Assembly (NCBI RefSeq): GCF_017813395.1 | Contig: NZ_JAGIZB010000006.1 | Coordinates: 186,001 to 250,000, forward strand | DNA: 64,000 nt | DNA from: Pararoseomonas baculiformis | GTDB taxonomy: Bacteria; Pseudomonadota; Alphaproteobacteria; Acetobacterales; Acetobacteraceae | Direction of reading: 5' to 3' | Shown: positions 9,165-16,735 of the stretch, piece by piece | Layout of the letters: each line of letters begins with the position of its first letter | How positions within the stretch are numbered: position 1 is the first letter of the stretch | The notes under the pieces: generated by a model | Seen by the model: only the letters and a program-made list of their open reading frames with translations | Databases searched by the model: none | What the model was told of the DNA's origin: nothing | Translations under genes and position numbers: made by a program

Positions 9165-9522
9165 GCGGCGCGGGGCCGGCCGGCGGAGCGGGCCATGCGG
9201 GCGGCCAGGCGGGAGGCCACGCAGGAGGCCAGACGCCCATGCCGGGCGGCATGGAGGGTGCGGGTGGCCAGGAGGGCATCCAGCCCGGCGGCACGGGCGG
9301 GCTGGCGGGCCAGGCGAATCCGGGAACGGGCTGCGGCGGCGCCCAGTTCCGCATCCATTGGGCCGAGGCGGCGGCCCAGGCGGCCATCAGTTCGGGATCC
9401 ATGGCCATCGCCGCCATCTCTCCCTGCCAGAGGGCGATCCAGTCCGCGGCCAGCCGAGCCAGGTCCGGCGCCTCTTCCGAGCCCATTTCGCTGGACGAAC
9501 CGGTGTTTTCCGAACCGTTCAT
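8953..9522 (-). CDS. PhaE-like PHA synthase partner (tentative)
   Basis: A 189-residue protein from ATG 9520-9522, which has GGGGA seven bases upstream. The N-terminal half is acidic and helical ('LARLAADWIALWQGEMAAMA'). The middle is a Pro/Trp-rich linker with PPAW repeats, and the end is a helical segment 'LRTRLDGLERELAWLRAAL' like the C-terminal coiled coil of PhaE subunits. Position directly before the PhaC-like gene supports a class III PhaE role, but sequence similarity is weak by eye. Its 3' end overlaps the PhaC-like frame by up to 212 bp. Confidence 0.5.
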   Translation of the reverse strand: MNGSENTGSSSEMGSEEAPDLARLAADWIALWQGEMAAMAMDPELMAAWAAASAQWMRNWAPPQPVPGFAWPASPPVPPGWMPSWPPAPSMPPGMGVWPPAWPPAWPPAWPAPPAGPAPHDPPPRPASPAGPSHPGDGPGLAGDRRDPGGENALRTRLDGLERELAWLRAALGGGQGGTRPDPAKPRRR

Positions 9523-9725
9523 GCATTCCCCGGCTGGCATCCCTGATCCCGCGCCCCAGGGCCCGGGGGGCCGGGCATGGGGCGCATCCGTCGCGAAGCT
9601 CTTCCGCAGCGCGGCATGGCGGGTCTAGCATCACAGGCGGGCCCGGCACCAAGGCGGCTACCCGCCCCGGGCGCAAGGATGTGAGAGATCAGGTTCCGGG
9701 ACCACATCAGGGAGGAAGACCGCAT

Positions 9726-10352
9726 ATGGCCGAGCCCACCGCGTCGCAGGACACGATCCAGGAGAACGCGGGGCGCCCGCCCGTGGTGGTGAAGAAATAC
9801 GCGAATCGGCGCCTCTACAACACCGAGACCTCCTCCTACGTCACGCTCGAGGATCTGGCGGGCATGGTGCGGCAGGGGCGGGACTTCACCGTCTCCGACG
9901 CCAAGTCCGGCGAGGACATCACGCGCTCCGTCCTCACCCAGATCATCGTGGAGCAGGAGAGCAAGGGGCAGAACCTGCTTCCCGTTCCCTTCCTGCGCCA
10001 GCTTATCGGGCTTTACGGCGACAGCCTGCAATCCGTGGTGCCGCGCTACCTGGAGGTGACGATGGGCACCTTCGCCCGGCAGCAGGAGGATATGCGCCGC
10101 GTCGCCCAGGAGACGATGGGCTCCGCCATGGGCGGGTTCAACGCCTTCGCCCCCTTCGAGGAGATGGGGAAGCAGAACCTGGCGATGCTGGAGCGGGCGA
10201 TGAGCCTTTTCTCGCCCTTCCCGCGCGGCGCCGGCGGCGGCGCGCCCAGCCAGCCCGCGCCCGCCGACGAGGTGGAAACCATGCGCGAGGAGATCGCGGC
10301 CCTGCGGCAGGAACTGGCCACGCTGCGCCAGGGGCGCGGCACCGGGACCTGA
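9726..10352 (+). CDS. phaR: Polyhydroxyalkanoate synthesis repressor PhaR
   Basis: DNA- and PHA-binding repressor that controls phasin and PHA granule genes. The 208-residue protein has the PHB_acc N-terminal domain ('VKKYANRRLYNTETSSYVT', 'LTQIIVEQE') at about 20-85, followed by the second PHB accumulation domain and a C-terminal coiled coil ('MREEIAALRQELATLRQ'). The start is ATG 9726, with AGGAAG upstream. The frame is open far 5' of this, but that part is antisense to the PHA synthase genes. It is divergent from the PhaE/PhaC-like pair, which it may regulate. Confidence 0.95.
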   Translation: MAEPTASQDTIQENAGRPPVVVKKYANRRLYNTETSSYVTLEDLAGMVRQGRDFTVSDAKSGEDITRSVLTQIIVEQESKGQNLLPVPFLRQLIGLYGDSLQSVVPRYLEVTMGTFARQQEDMRRVAQETMGSAMGGFNAFAPFEEMGKQNLAMLERAMSLFSPFPRGAGGGAPSQPAPADEVETMREEIAALRQELATLRQGRGTGT

Positions 10353-10363
10353 CGCAGGCTTCG

Positions 10364-10385
10364 CCAGGGGCCATGCGCCCCCTGG
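10364..10385 (+). terminator. Hairpin after phaR
   Basis: A 7-bp inverted repeat, CCAGGGG/CCCCTGG, with an 8-base loop, 12 bp beyond the phaR stop. A pyrimidine-rich tract with TTTT follows about 15 bp later. It is a plausible but imperfect terminator. Confidence 0.4.
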
Positions 10386-10498
10386 TCCGTTCTCCTTCGT
10401 TTTCGGTTCGCCCGGCCTTGCACCCGGTCTAGAAGGCCCGGGCCCCTGGCTCCGGGTTTGCGGCGCTGCGAGCTTCCCCTTCCAGCCATGCAGGCGCG

Positions 10499-11614
10499 AT
10501 GACCCGAGACGACATGTTCGAGATCTTCCTCGCGGCGGCTCCGGGGCTGGAACCCGTGCTGCTCTCCGAAGTGCGGGGCAAGGGCTTCAACCAGCCGAAG
10601 GCCGTGCCCGGCGGCGTGGTCATCCGGGGCGGCTGGCCGGAGGCCTGGCGGGCGAATCTGTGGATCCGCGGGGCCGGGCGGGTGCTCGCGCGGCTGGATT
10701 CCTTCCGCGTCACCCATCTCGCCCAGCTCGATGCCCGTGCGCGCCGCGTGCCCTGGGCCACCGTCCTGCGCCCGGATGTGCCGTTCCGGGTGGAGGCTTC
10801 CTGCGCGGGCTCGCGCATCTATCACAGTGGCGCCGCGGCCGAGCGGATCGAAACCGCCATCCGCGAGACACTGGGCGCGCCGCATTCGCCGGAGGAGGGC
10901 GTCCTCGTCCGCGTGCGGATCGAGCAGGACATCTGCACCATCAGCGTCGATACCTCGGGCGAGCCGCTGCACAAGCGCGGCTACAAGGAAGCCGTGAACG
11001 CGGCGCCGATGCGGGAAACCATGGCGTCGCTCTTCCTGCGGCAATGCGGCTTCGAGGGCACCGAGCCCGTGCTGGACCCGATGTGCGGCTCCGGCACCTT
11101 CGTCATCGAGGCGGCGGAGATCGCGGCCCGGCTCAACCCGGGCCGGGCGCGCCATTTCGCCTTCGAGAGGCTCGCGACCTTTGATGCGGAGGCCTGGGAG
11201 CGGATGCGGGCGGTGAAGAGCATGCGCGTGCCGGCGGCCCGCTTCCATGGCAGCGACCGGGATGCCGGCGCGATCACCATGAGCCAGGCCAATGCCGGGC
11301 GCGCGGGGGTGGCCGAGTTCACCGCCTTCCGGCAGGCCGCGATCAGCGAGGTGACCCCGCCGGAAGGGCCGCCGGGCCTGGTGATCGCCAACCTGCCCTA
11401 TGGCTCGCGCCTCGGCGACAAGGCGGCGCTCCTGCCGCTCTACCGCGCCTTCGGGCAGGTGCTGCGGAGCCGCTTCGCGGGATGGCGGGTGGGGATCGTC
11501 ACCAGTGAACCGAAGCTGGCCCATGCCACCGGGCTGCCCTTCCTGCCGGTGGAGGCCCCGGTGCCCCATGGCGGGCTGCGGGTGACGCTGTTCCGGACGG
11601 GGCCGCTGGCCTGA
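10499..11614 (+). CDS. THUMP-domain class I RNA methyltransferase
   Basis: A 371-residue SAM-dependent RNA methyltransferase of the RlmL-N/YcbY group (N2-guanine methylation of 23S rRNA is typical). An N-terminal THUMP-type region covers roughly 1-165, including 'HKRGYKEAVNAAPMRETMA'. The catalytic domain has motif I 'LDPMCGSGTFVIEAA' and motif IV 'IANLPYG' (N-L-P-Y, the amino-methyltransferase signature). The exact target base cannot be read from sequence. It is convergent with the deacetylase gene. Confidence 0.9.
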   Translation: MTRDDMFEIFLAAAPGLEPVLLSEVRGKGFNQPKAVPGGVVIRGGWPEAWRANLWIRGAGRVLARLDSFRVTHLAQLDARARRVPWATVLRPDVPFRVEASCAGSRIYHSGAAAERIETAIRETLGAPHSPEEGVLVRVRIEQDICTISVDTSGEPLHKRGYKEAVNAAPMRETMASLFLRQCGFEGTEPVLDPMCGSGTFVIEAAEIAARLNPGRARHFAFERLATFDAEAWERMRAVKSMRVPAARFHGSDRDAGAITMSQANAGRAGVAEFTAFRQAAISEVTPPEGPPGLVIANLPYGSRLGDKAALLPLYRAFGQVLRSRFAGWRVGIVTSEPKLAHATGLPFLPVEAPVPHGGLRVTLFRTGPLA

Positions 11615-11615
11615 C

Positions 11616-11636
11616 CTGTCCCGGCGATCGGGACAG
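11616..11636. terminator. Perfect hairpin between convergent genes
   Basis: An 8-bp perfect inverted repeat (CTGTCCCG/CGGGACAG) with a 5-base loop. It lies between two convergent stop codons at 11614 and 11650. There is no T tract, so termination is an inference from position. Confidence 0.4.
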
Positions 11637-11649
11637 AAGCGAGCCCGCT

Positions 11650-12582
11650 TCAGGCAGCCGGGACGAGCCCGGCCTGCGCGCCCGGTCCGGCAAGGGCCGG
11701 GGCGCGGGCAAGGGCCCAGCCTTCCTCCAGCCGCTCCGCCAGGGGCACCGAGGCGCGGCCGGCAAGGAGGGCACGGAGGCGGCGGGCGCTGACCCCGCGA
11801 TTGGCCCAGAGAAAGACGCAGGCGGCCAGGGCGTGGCCGGGCCTGCGGTGGAAGGGCTCCGCCGCGTCGATGTCGTAGGGGTGGCAGTAGGTCCAGGCGA
11901 GGGGGCCTTCGAGCCTGGGAAGGATCCGGCGCAGGTCGAAGCCAGGGAGGTAGCGCAGATACATGCCGCCCAGGGCAGGCAGGTGCATGGGGCCGAGCCG
12001 CGCCACGGGGGCTGGCAGCTCCAGCAGCCCGCAGGGCCAGGCGAAGGGCTGGCGCGGCGCTCCGGGGTGGCCGTGCAGGAAGCCGCGGGCGGGCAGGACG
12101 GAGGAGGAATAGCTATGCCCCGCTTCCAGCAGCACCTCGGCGGCCCATTCGGTACGAGGGGTGACGGAGAAATAGGGCGCGCGGAAGCCCGGCACCGCCT
12201 GGCCCGAAAGGTCCTGCAGCCTCGCGCGGGCGCGGAAGGCTTCCTGCCGCAGGCGGCTGGGGCCGAGTTCCTCCAGCGAGCGGTGGGTCTGGTTGTGGGA
12301 GGCGACCTCATGGCCGCGGGCCGCGATCTCGCGCACCAGGGCGGGGGCGGAATCCGCCACCTCTCCCAGGATGAAGAAGGTGCCGCGGGCGCCGCTCTCG
12401 TCCAGCAGGTCCATCAGGGCGGCGGTGGCCGCCAGGTGGCGCGTGCCGCTGCGATCCGTCGGGCTTGGCTCGATGTCGGCCGTGAAGCTCAGTTCCCGTG
12501 GGACAGCCGCGAAGATTCCACCGGGCTCGCAGGCCTGGGAGAGGGCCGCTGGTCTCTGGAGATGGTTTTCCTGGGCTGTCAC
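11650..12582 (-). CDS. Polysaccharide deacetylase (NodB-like) family protein
   Basis: A 310-residue protein with a NodB homology domain at about 30-170. Motif 1 is 'SFTADIEP' (Asp in the metal/acid position), motif 2 'SHNQTH' matches the SHxxTH metal site, and motif 3 is 'PGFRAPYFS'. No signal peptide is evident, so it is probably cytoplasmic, as in exopolysaccharide-linked deacetylases. It is divergent from the aryl-polyene-like operon, with a 78-bp AT-richer gap, and may act on cell-envelope glycans, but a link to the operon is only positional. Confidence 0.82.
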   Translation of the reverse strand: MTAQENHLQRPAALSQACEPGGIFAAVPRELSFTADIEPSPTDRSGTRHLAATAALMDLLDESGARGTFFILGEVADSAPALVREIAARGHEVASHNQTHRSLEELGPSRLRQEAFRARARLQDLSGQAVPGFRAPYFSVTPRTEWAAEVLLEAGHSYSSSVLPARGFLHGHPGAPRQPFAWPCGLLELPAPVARLGPMHLPALGGMYLRYLPGFDLRRILPRLEGPLAWTYCHPYDIDAAEPFHRRPGHALAACVFLWANRGVSARRLRALLAGRASVPLAERLEEGWALARAPALAGPGAQAGLVPAA

Positions 12583-12660
12583 GGAGCTTTTTTGCGGCGC
12601 TTCACCATTCTGTGTGCTTTATCCGTAAGTGACTGACCGGACCAGGGTGGAGACGAAGGG

Positions 12661-12936
12661 GTGAGTACGACAAGCGTGATGACGGCGCTGGAGGCGGAAG
12701 TGGCCGCGCTGATCGTGAGCGCGCTGCAGCTTGAGATCCAGCCGGAGGAGATCGATCCCCAGGCGCCGCTCTTCGGGGACGGGCTGGGGCTGGACAGCAT
12801 CGATGCGCTGGAGATGGCGCTTGCCATCTCGCGGCAATACGGCTTCCAGCTCCGCTCCGACGATGAGCGGAACGGGCGGATTTTCGCCTCGCTCCGCAGC
12901 CTGGCGGCGCATATCGAGAAGAACCGGGTGGGCTGA
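12661..12936 (+). CDS. Acyl carrier protein of aryl-polyene-like cluster
   Basis: A 91-residue ACP. The phosphopantetheine site is Ser46 in 'GLGLDSIDALEM', embedded in the usual four-helix pattern ('IDPQAPLFGDGLGLDS'). The start is GTG 12661; an in-frame ATG at codon 7 is an alternative. It is the first gene of the operon and most resembles the ApeE-type ACPs. No second ACP, normally found in APE clusters, was seen. Confidence 0.93.
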   Translation: MSTTSVMTALEAEVAALIVSALQLEIQPEEIDPQAPLFGDGLGLDSIDALEMALAISRQYGFQLRSDDERNGRIFASLRSLAAHIEKNRVG

Positions 12937-12938
12937 GC

Positions 12939-13445
12939 ATGCCGGTGCGGGGCCCGGCTGCCGGCGGTGGCAGGGCAGGGGGCTGGCGCCTCTGGTCGCT
13001 CCTGCCCCTTCTCCTCCTGCCCCTCCTGCCGGAGGAGGCCTGGCCGGCCGCGATCCGGGACGAGGTGGCGCTGGCCTGGGCGCTGTTGCCGGCGCTGTGG
13101 ACGGCGGGCTTCGCCTGGGCCTTCGCCCGCACGCTGCGCCCGGGGCGGGAGCCGCTGATCGCGCGCTACACCCGCTTCGACCCGCGGCGTGACCCGGCGG
13201 AATGCGCGGGCTATGCCCGGGGGCTGACCCTGTTCTGGGCCGTGGCGCTGGGCCTTGTCTCGGTGGTGGAGTTCCTGGCCCTCTGGGCCGGTTTTGACCT
13301 GGGCCTTTGGCCGGAAGCGGCGATCCTGGCCCTTTTCCTGGGGGAGCATGTGGTGCGAAGCATCCGTTTCCCGTCGGGCGGCATTGCCTGGCCGACGCAG
13401 ACCCTGGCGGCGATCCTGCGGGCCGAGCGCGCGCATCATGGCTGA
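12939..13445 (+). CDS. COG4648-type inner-membrane protein
   Basis: A 168-residue membrane protein with about four hydrophobic segments (20-37, 45-65, 95-115, 120-140) and conserved loops 'IARYTRFDPRRDPAECAGYA' and 'SGGIAWPTQT'. The family is uncharacterised but recurs in aryl-polyene clusters beside the ACP and AMP ligase genes. It begins 2 bp after the ACP stop and overlaps the next gene by 8 bp. Confidence 0.82.
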   Translation: MPVRGPAAGGGRAGGWRLWSLLPLLLLPLLPEEAWPAAIRDEVALAWALLPALWTAGFAWAFARTLRPGREPLIARYTRFDPRRDPAECAGYARGLTLFWAVALGLVSVVEFLALWAGFDLGLWPEAAILALFLGEHVVRSIRFPSGGIAWPTQTLAAILRAERAHHG

Positions 13446-14763
13446 GATCCCGTTCCTGGACCGCGCGCCGGGCGATGTGCTGGCGCGGCTGGGCGCCGTG
13501 CCGGTGACCGCCGGGCGCTTCCTGGCCGATGTGGCGGCGCTGGCGGCGCGGCTGCCGGATGCGCCCTATGCGCTGAACCTGTGCGCGGACCGTTACCTGG
13601 CGCTGGTGGGCTTCGGCGCGGCGCTGGCGCGGGGACAGGTGACGCTGCTCTCGGCCGATCGCTCGGCGCACCGGCAGCGGGAGCTGGCGGCGCGCTATCC
13701 CGGCACCCATGCCATCTCGGACGGGGTGGAGGTGGTGCTTCCCTCCACCCTCGCCGGCGCCTGGGGCGAAGGGGAGGGGGCAAATTTCGCCATCCCGGCG
13801 GAGCAGGTGGCGGCGATCGGCTTCACCTCCGGCAGCACGGGGGAGCCGGCGGCGCATGCCAAGCCATGGGCGGCGCTGGTCGCGGCCGCGCAGGCGGCGG
13901 CGGCACGCTTCGGGCTGGACGATGCGGCGGACCAGGCCACCCTCGTCGGCACGGTGCCGGCCCAGCACATGTATGGATTCGAGACGACCATGGTGCTGCC
14001 GCTGCGCGCGCCCATGGCCGTGCATTCCGGCCCGCATTTCTACCCCGTGGAGGTGGCGGAGGCCGTGGCGGCCGCGCCGGGGCGGCGCGTGGTGGTGACC
14101 ACGCCGCTGCAGCTGCGGGCCCTGCTGGCCGGGAACGTGCCCGGGATCTCCGCCGTGATCTCGGCCACCGCGCCGCTTTCCCCCGCGCTCGCGGCCGAGG
14201 CGGAGGCGGTGCTGGGTGCGCCGGTGCTCGAGATCTATGGCGCGACCGAAATGGGCTCCATCGCCAGCCGCCGCACCACGGAGGGCGAGGAATGGCGCCT
14301 CTATGACGGGGTGGCGCTGCGGGCGGATGGCACCGAGGGCGCCGAGGCGCTGGTGCCCGGCCTGCCCGCGCCGGTTCCCCTGGCGGATCTGGTGGAGATG
14401 GGCGCCGATGGGCGCTTCCGCCTGATCGGGCGGCGCGGGGACATGGTGAAGCGGGGCGGCAAGCGGGCCTCCCTGGCCGGGCTGAACCGCGTGCTCTCGG
14501 AGATCAAGGGCGTGGAGGACGGGGTCTTCGTCGCGCCCGAGGACCTGGAGGCCAATCCGGCCGCGCGGCTGGCGGCCTATGTGGTGGCGCCGGGCATGAC
14601 GAGCGCGGCGGTCGTGGCGGCGCTGCGGGAGCGGGTGGAATCCGTGTTCCTGCCGCGCCCCGTGGTGATGGTGGAGCGGTTGCCGCGAAACGCGGTGGGC
14701 AAGATCACCCGCCACAGCCTGGAGGCGCTGCGCGCCGCCCTGCCGGACGGAGCGTCCGGGTGA
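13438..14763 (+). CDS. AMP-dependent acyl/aryl ligase (ApeH-like)
   Basis: ANL-superfamily adenylating enzyme (441 aa) that would load the starter acid onto CoA or ACP. The phosphate-binding loop is GFTSGSTGEP at 129-138, the aromatic/Thr motif is 'EIYGATEMGS', and the C-terminal hinge region 'RRGDMVKRGGKRAS' precedes the late catalytic Lys in 'GKITRH'. The start is ATG 13438, 8 bp before the end of the membrane-protein gene. It is shorter than typical acyl-CoA synthetases, as in APE-cluster ligases. Confidence 0.9.
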   Translation: MAEIPFLDRAPGDVLARLGAVPVTAGRFLADVAALAARLPDAPYALNLCADRYLALVGFGAALARGQVTLLSADRSAHRQRELAARYPGTHAISDGVEVVLPSTLAGAWGEGEGANFAIPAEQVAAIGFTSGSTGEPAAHAKPWAALVAAAQAAAARFGLDDAADQATLVGTVPAQHMYGFETTMVLPLRAPMAVHSGPHFYPVEVAEAVAAAPGRRVVVTTPLQLRALLAGNVPGISAVISATAPLSPALAAEAEAVLGAPVLEIYGATEMGSIASRRTTEGEEWRLYDGVALRADGTEGAEALVPGLPAPVPLADLVEMGADGRFRLIGRRGDMVKRGGKRASLAGLNRVLSEIKGVEDGVFVAPEDLEANPAARLAAYVVAPGMTSAAVVAALRERVESVFLPRPVVMVERLPRNAVGKITRHSLEALRAALPDGASG

Positions 14764-15053
14764 GCGAGGGGCCCTGGGCGTCCCGCTTCGTGGTGCCGGC
14801 GGATCATCCCTGCCTGCCCGGGCATTTCCCGGGGCGGCCGGTGGTGCCGGGCGTGGTGCTGCTGGATGGCGTGATGGAGGCCGCGCGGAAGGCGGGGCTG
14901 GAGGCCGGGGCGCGGCTGCCCTCGGCCAAGTTCCTGCGGCCCGTGCTGCCGGAGGAGGTGGTGGAGATCGCCCTGCGGCGCGGCGCCACGGGGCGGCTGG
15001 CCTTCACCGGACATGTGGGGGGCAGCCTGGCCTTCCAGGGGGAGCTCGCATGA
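14760..15053 (+). CDS. Hot-dog 3-hydroxyacyl-ACP dehydratase (ApeI-like)
   Basis: A 97-residue single hot-dog protein with the FabA/FabZ-type motif 'HPCLPGHFPGRPVVPG' at 16-31; His22 is the likely catalytic residue. It would dehydrate 3-hydroxyacyl-ACP during polyene extension. The start is GTG 14760, overlapping the ligase stop by 4 bp. The next gene overlaps its own stop by 4 bp, so the three are translationally coupled. Confidence 0.85.
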   Translation: MSEGPWASRFVVPADHPCLPGHFPGRPVVPGVVLLDGVMEAARKAGLEAGARLPSAKFLRPVLPEEVVEIALRRGATGRLAFTGHVGGSLAFQGELA

Positions 15054-16570
15054 GCTGGCTGAACCAGCGGGAGCGCGGCGGCTTCGCCCTGCGGCTGATG
15101 GCCTGGATCGCCCGCTTCATGGGCTGGCACGTCTCCTACGCGCTGCTCTTCCCGGTCACGGCCTATTTCCTCCTCTCGGCGCCCCCGCGGCAGAAGGCGG
15201 CGATGCGGCGCTTCCAGCGGCGGGCGCTGGGGCGGGAGCCGGGCTGGCGCGACCTTTGGCGCCCCTATTTCGCCTTCGCGGCGACGATGCTGGACCGGGT
15301 CTATCTCCTGCGCGGGGAAACCAGGGGGTTCCGGATCAGCGTCTCCGGCCTGGAGGCGCTGGATGCGCGCATCGCGGCGGGGCAGGGCTGCGTGCTGCTG
15401 GGCGCGCATCTCGGCAGCTTCACCGCCATGCGCGCGCTGGCCGATGGCTGCGCCGGGCGGCGCTGCCCGGTGGAGGTGATGGCCTTCATGTACGAGGCCA
15501 ATGCCCGGCTGGCGAACAAAGTGTTCTCCGCCCTGTCGCAGGAAAAGGCGCAGCAGGTGGTGCCGCTGGGGCAGCCGGATTCCATGCTGCGCGCGAAGGA
15601 ATGCCTGGAGCGCGGGGGGCTGGTGGGCATCCTGGCCGACCGCCGCCCGGCGGTGGGGGAGGACCGGGTGGTGCCCCTGCCCTTCCTGGGTGCGAACGCG
15701 CCCTTCCCGGCGGGGCCGCATATCCTGGCAGCGGTGCTGGGCGCACCGGTGATGCTGGCCTTCGGCATTTGGAAGGGGCCGCGCCGCTACGAGATCATCT
15801 TCGAGGAATTCGCGGAGCGCGTGGTGCTGAACCGCGCCCGGCGGGAGGCCGACCTGCGCGCGGTGGCGGCCCGCTATGCGGAGCGGCTGGAGGCGGTGGC
15901 CCGGGCGCATCCGGAGAACTGGTTCAACTTCTACGACTTCTGGGAGGAGATGGGGGAGGCCGCCCCGGTGCCCGCGCCCCCTTCGTCGGCCGGGGTGGCG
16001 CGCCGCGCGGTGCTGGGGCTGCCCTTCCTGGCCGTGCCCGCCCAAGCCCAGGCCCCTTTCCAGGCCCAGCCGGGCGGGCTGGAGGCGGTGATGGCCGCCC
16101 TGGCCGCCACCCGGCGCACGGAGGCGGAGTTCGAGGAGAGCAAGTCCATCGCCGGGCTGGCGGATACGCTGCCCAGCCGGGGAACACTGCTCTGGCAGGC
16201 GCCCTCCACCCTGGAGAAGCGGGTGGTGGAGCCCTTTCCGGAGCGTGTGACGGTCTCGGGCGACCGGCTGGTCTATGAGCGGGCGGGCCGGGAACGGCAG
16301 GAGGTGCGGCTGGACCAGGCCCCGGAGATGCGGGCCCTGGTGGAGGCTATCCGCTCCACCCTGGCCGGCGACCTGGCGGTGCTGCGGCAGCATTACGAGG
16401 TGCGGTTCGAGGGATCGGTCCCCGACTGGACCATCCGGCTCAGCCCGCTCTCGGTGCGGGTGCGGGCGGTGGTGCAGCGGGTGGAGATCCGCGGCTCAGG
16501 CGGGCGCATCGCGCAGTTCGAGACCGAGGGGAACGAATCCTCGGTGATGCGGATCACATATCGGCCCTGA
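15050..16570 (+). CDS. Acyltransferase fused to LolA-like carrier (ApeK/ApeL-like)
   Basis: A 506-residue open frame combining two APE-cluster functions. Residues 1-300 are an LpxL/HtrB-type lipid acyltransferase, with 'LLGAHLGSF' as the active-site His region, 'GILADRRP', and the family's typical end 'WFNFYDFW'. Residues 316-335 look like a Tat- or Sec-type signal peptide (RRAVLGLPFLAVPAQAQA), and residues 336-506 resemble the LolA-type lipoprotein carrier. No stop codon separates the parts. A GTG at 15968 with GGGGGAGG eight bases upstream, or ATG 15950, could start the LolA part separately. The product is thus either a membrane-tethered fusion or two proteins from one frame. Confidence 0.85.
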   Translation: MSWLNQRERGGFALRLMAWIARFMGWHVSYALLFPVTAYFLLSAPPRQKAAMRRFQRRALGREPGWRDLWRPYFAFAATMLDRVYLLRGETRGFRISVSGLEALDARIAAGQGCVLLGAHLGSFTAMRALADGCAGRRCPVEVMAFMYEANARLANKVFSALSQEKAQQVVPLGQPDSMLRAKECLERGGLVGILADRRPAVGEDRVVPLPFLGANAPFPAGPHILAAVLGAPVMLAFGIWKGPRRYEIIFEEFAERVVLNRARREADLRAVAARYAERLEAVARAHPENWFNFYDFWEEMGEAAPVPAPPSSAGVARRAVLGLPFLAVPAQAQAPFQAQPGGLEAVMAALAATRRTEAEFEESKSIAGLADTLPSRGTLLWQAPSTLEKRVVEPFPERVTVSGDRLVYERAGRERQEVRLDQAPEMRALVEAIRSTLAGDLAVLRQHYEVRFEGSVPDWTIRLSPLSVRVRAVVQRVEIRGSGGRIAQFETEGNESSVMRITYRP

Positions 16571-16735
16571 GCGGCCCCTTGCGGTGGCGCGGGCCATCCG
16601 CATCTGGCAGCGCGGGCCGGATGACGATCGCCGGGGTTCCCGGCATGCCTCCGCGGGAAGCGTGGAGAGATGGCGCGGTCCGGCTGGCTCCCCGGAGCCC
16701 CCGGCGCGAATGGCCAGCACAGGATATCGCACAGG

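Noticed and set aside
12619-14715. A nearly 700-codon minus-strand frame opposite the ACP and ligase genes
   Set aside because: Its composition (His, Arg, Gln, Pro) is that of a complementary-strand shadow; the plus strand holds motifs of ACP and AMP ligase.
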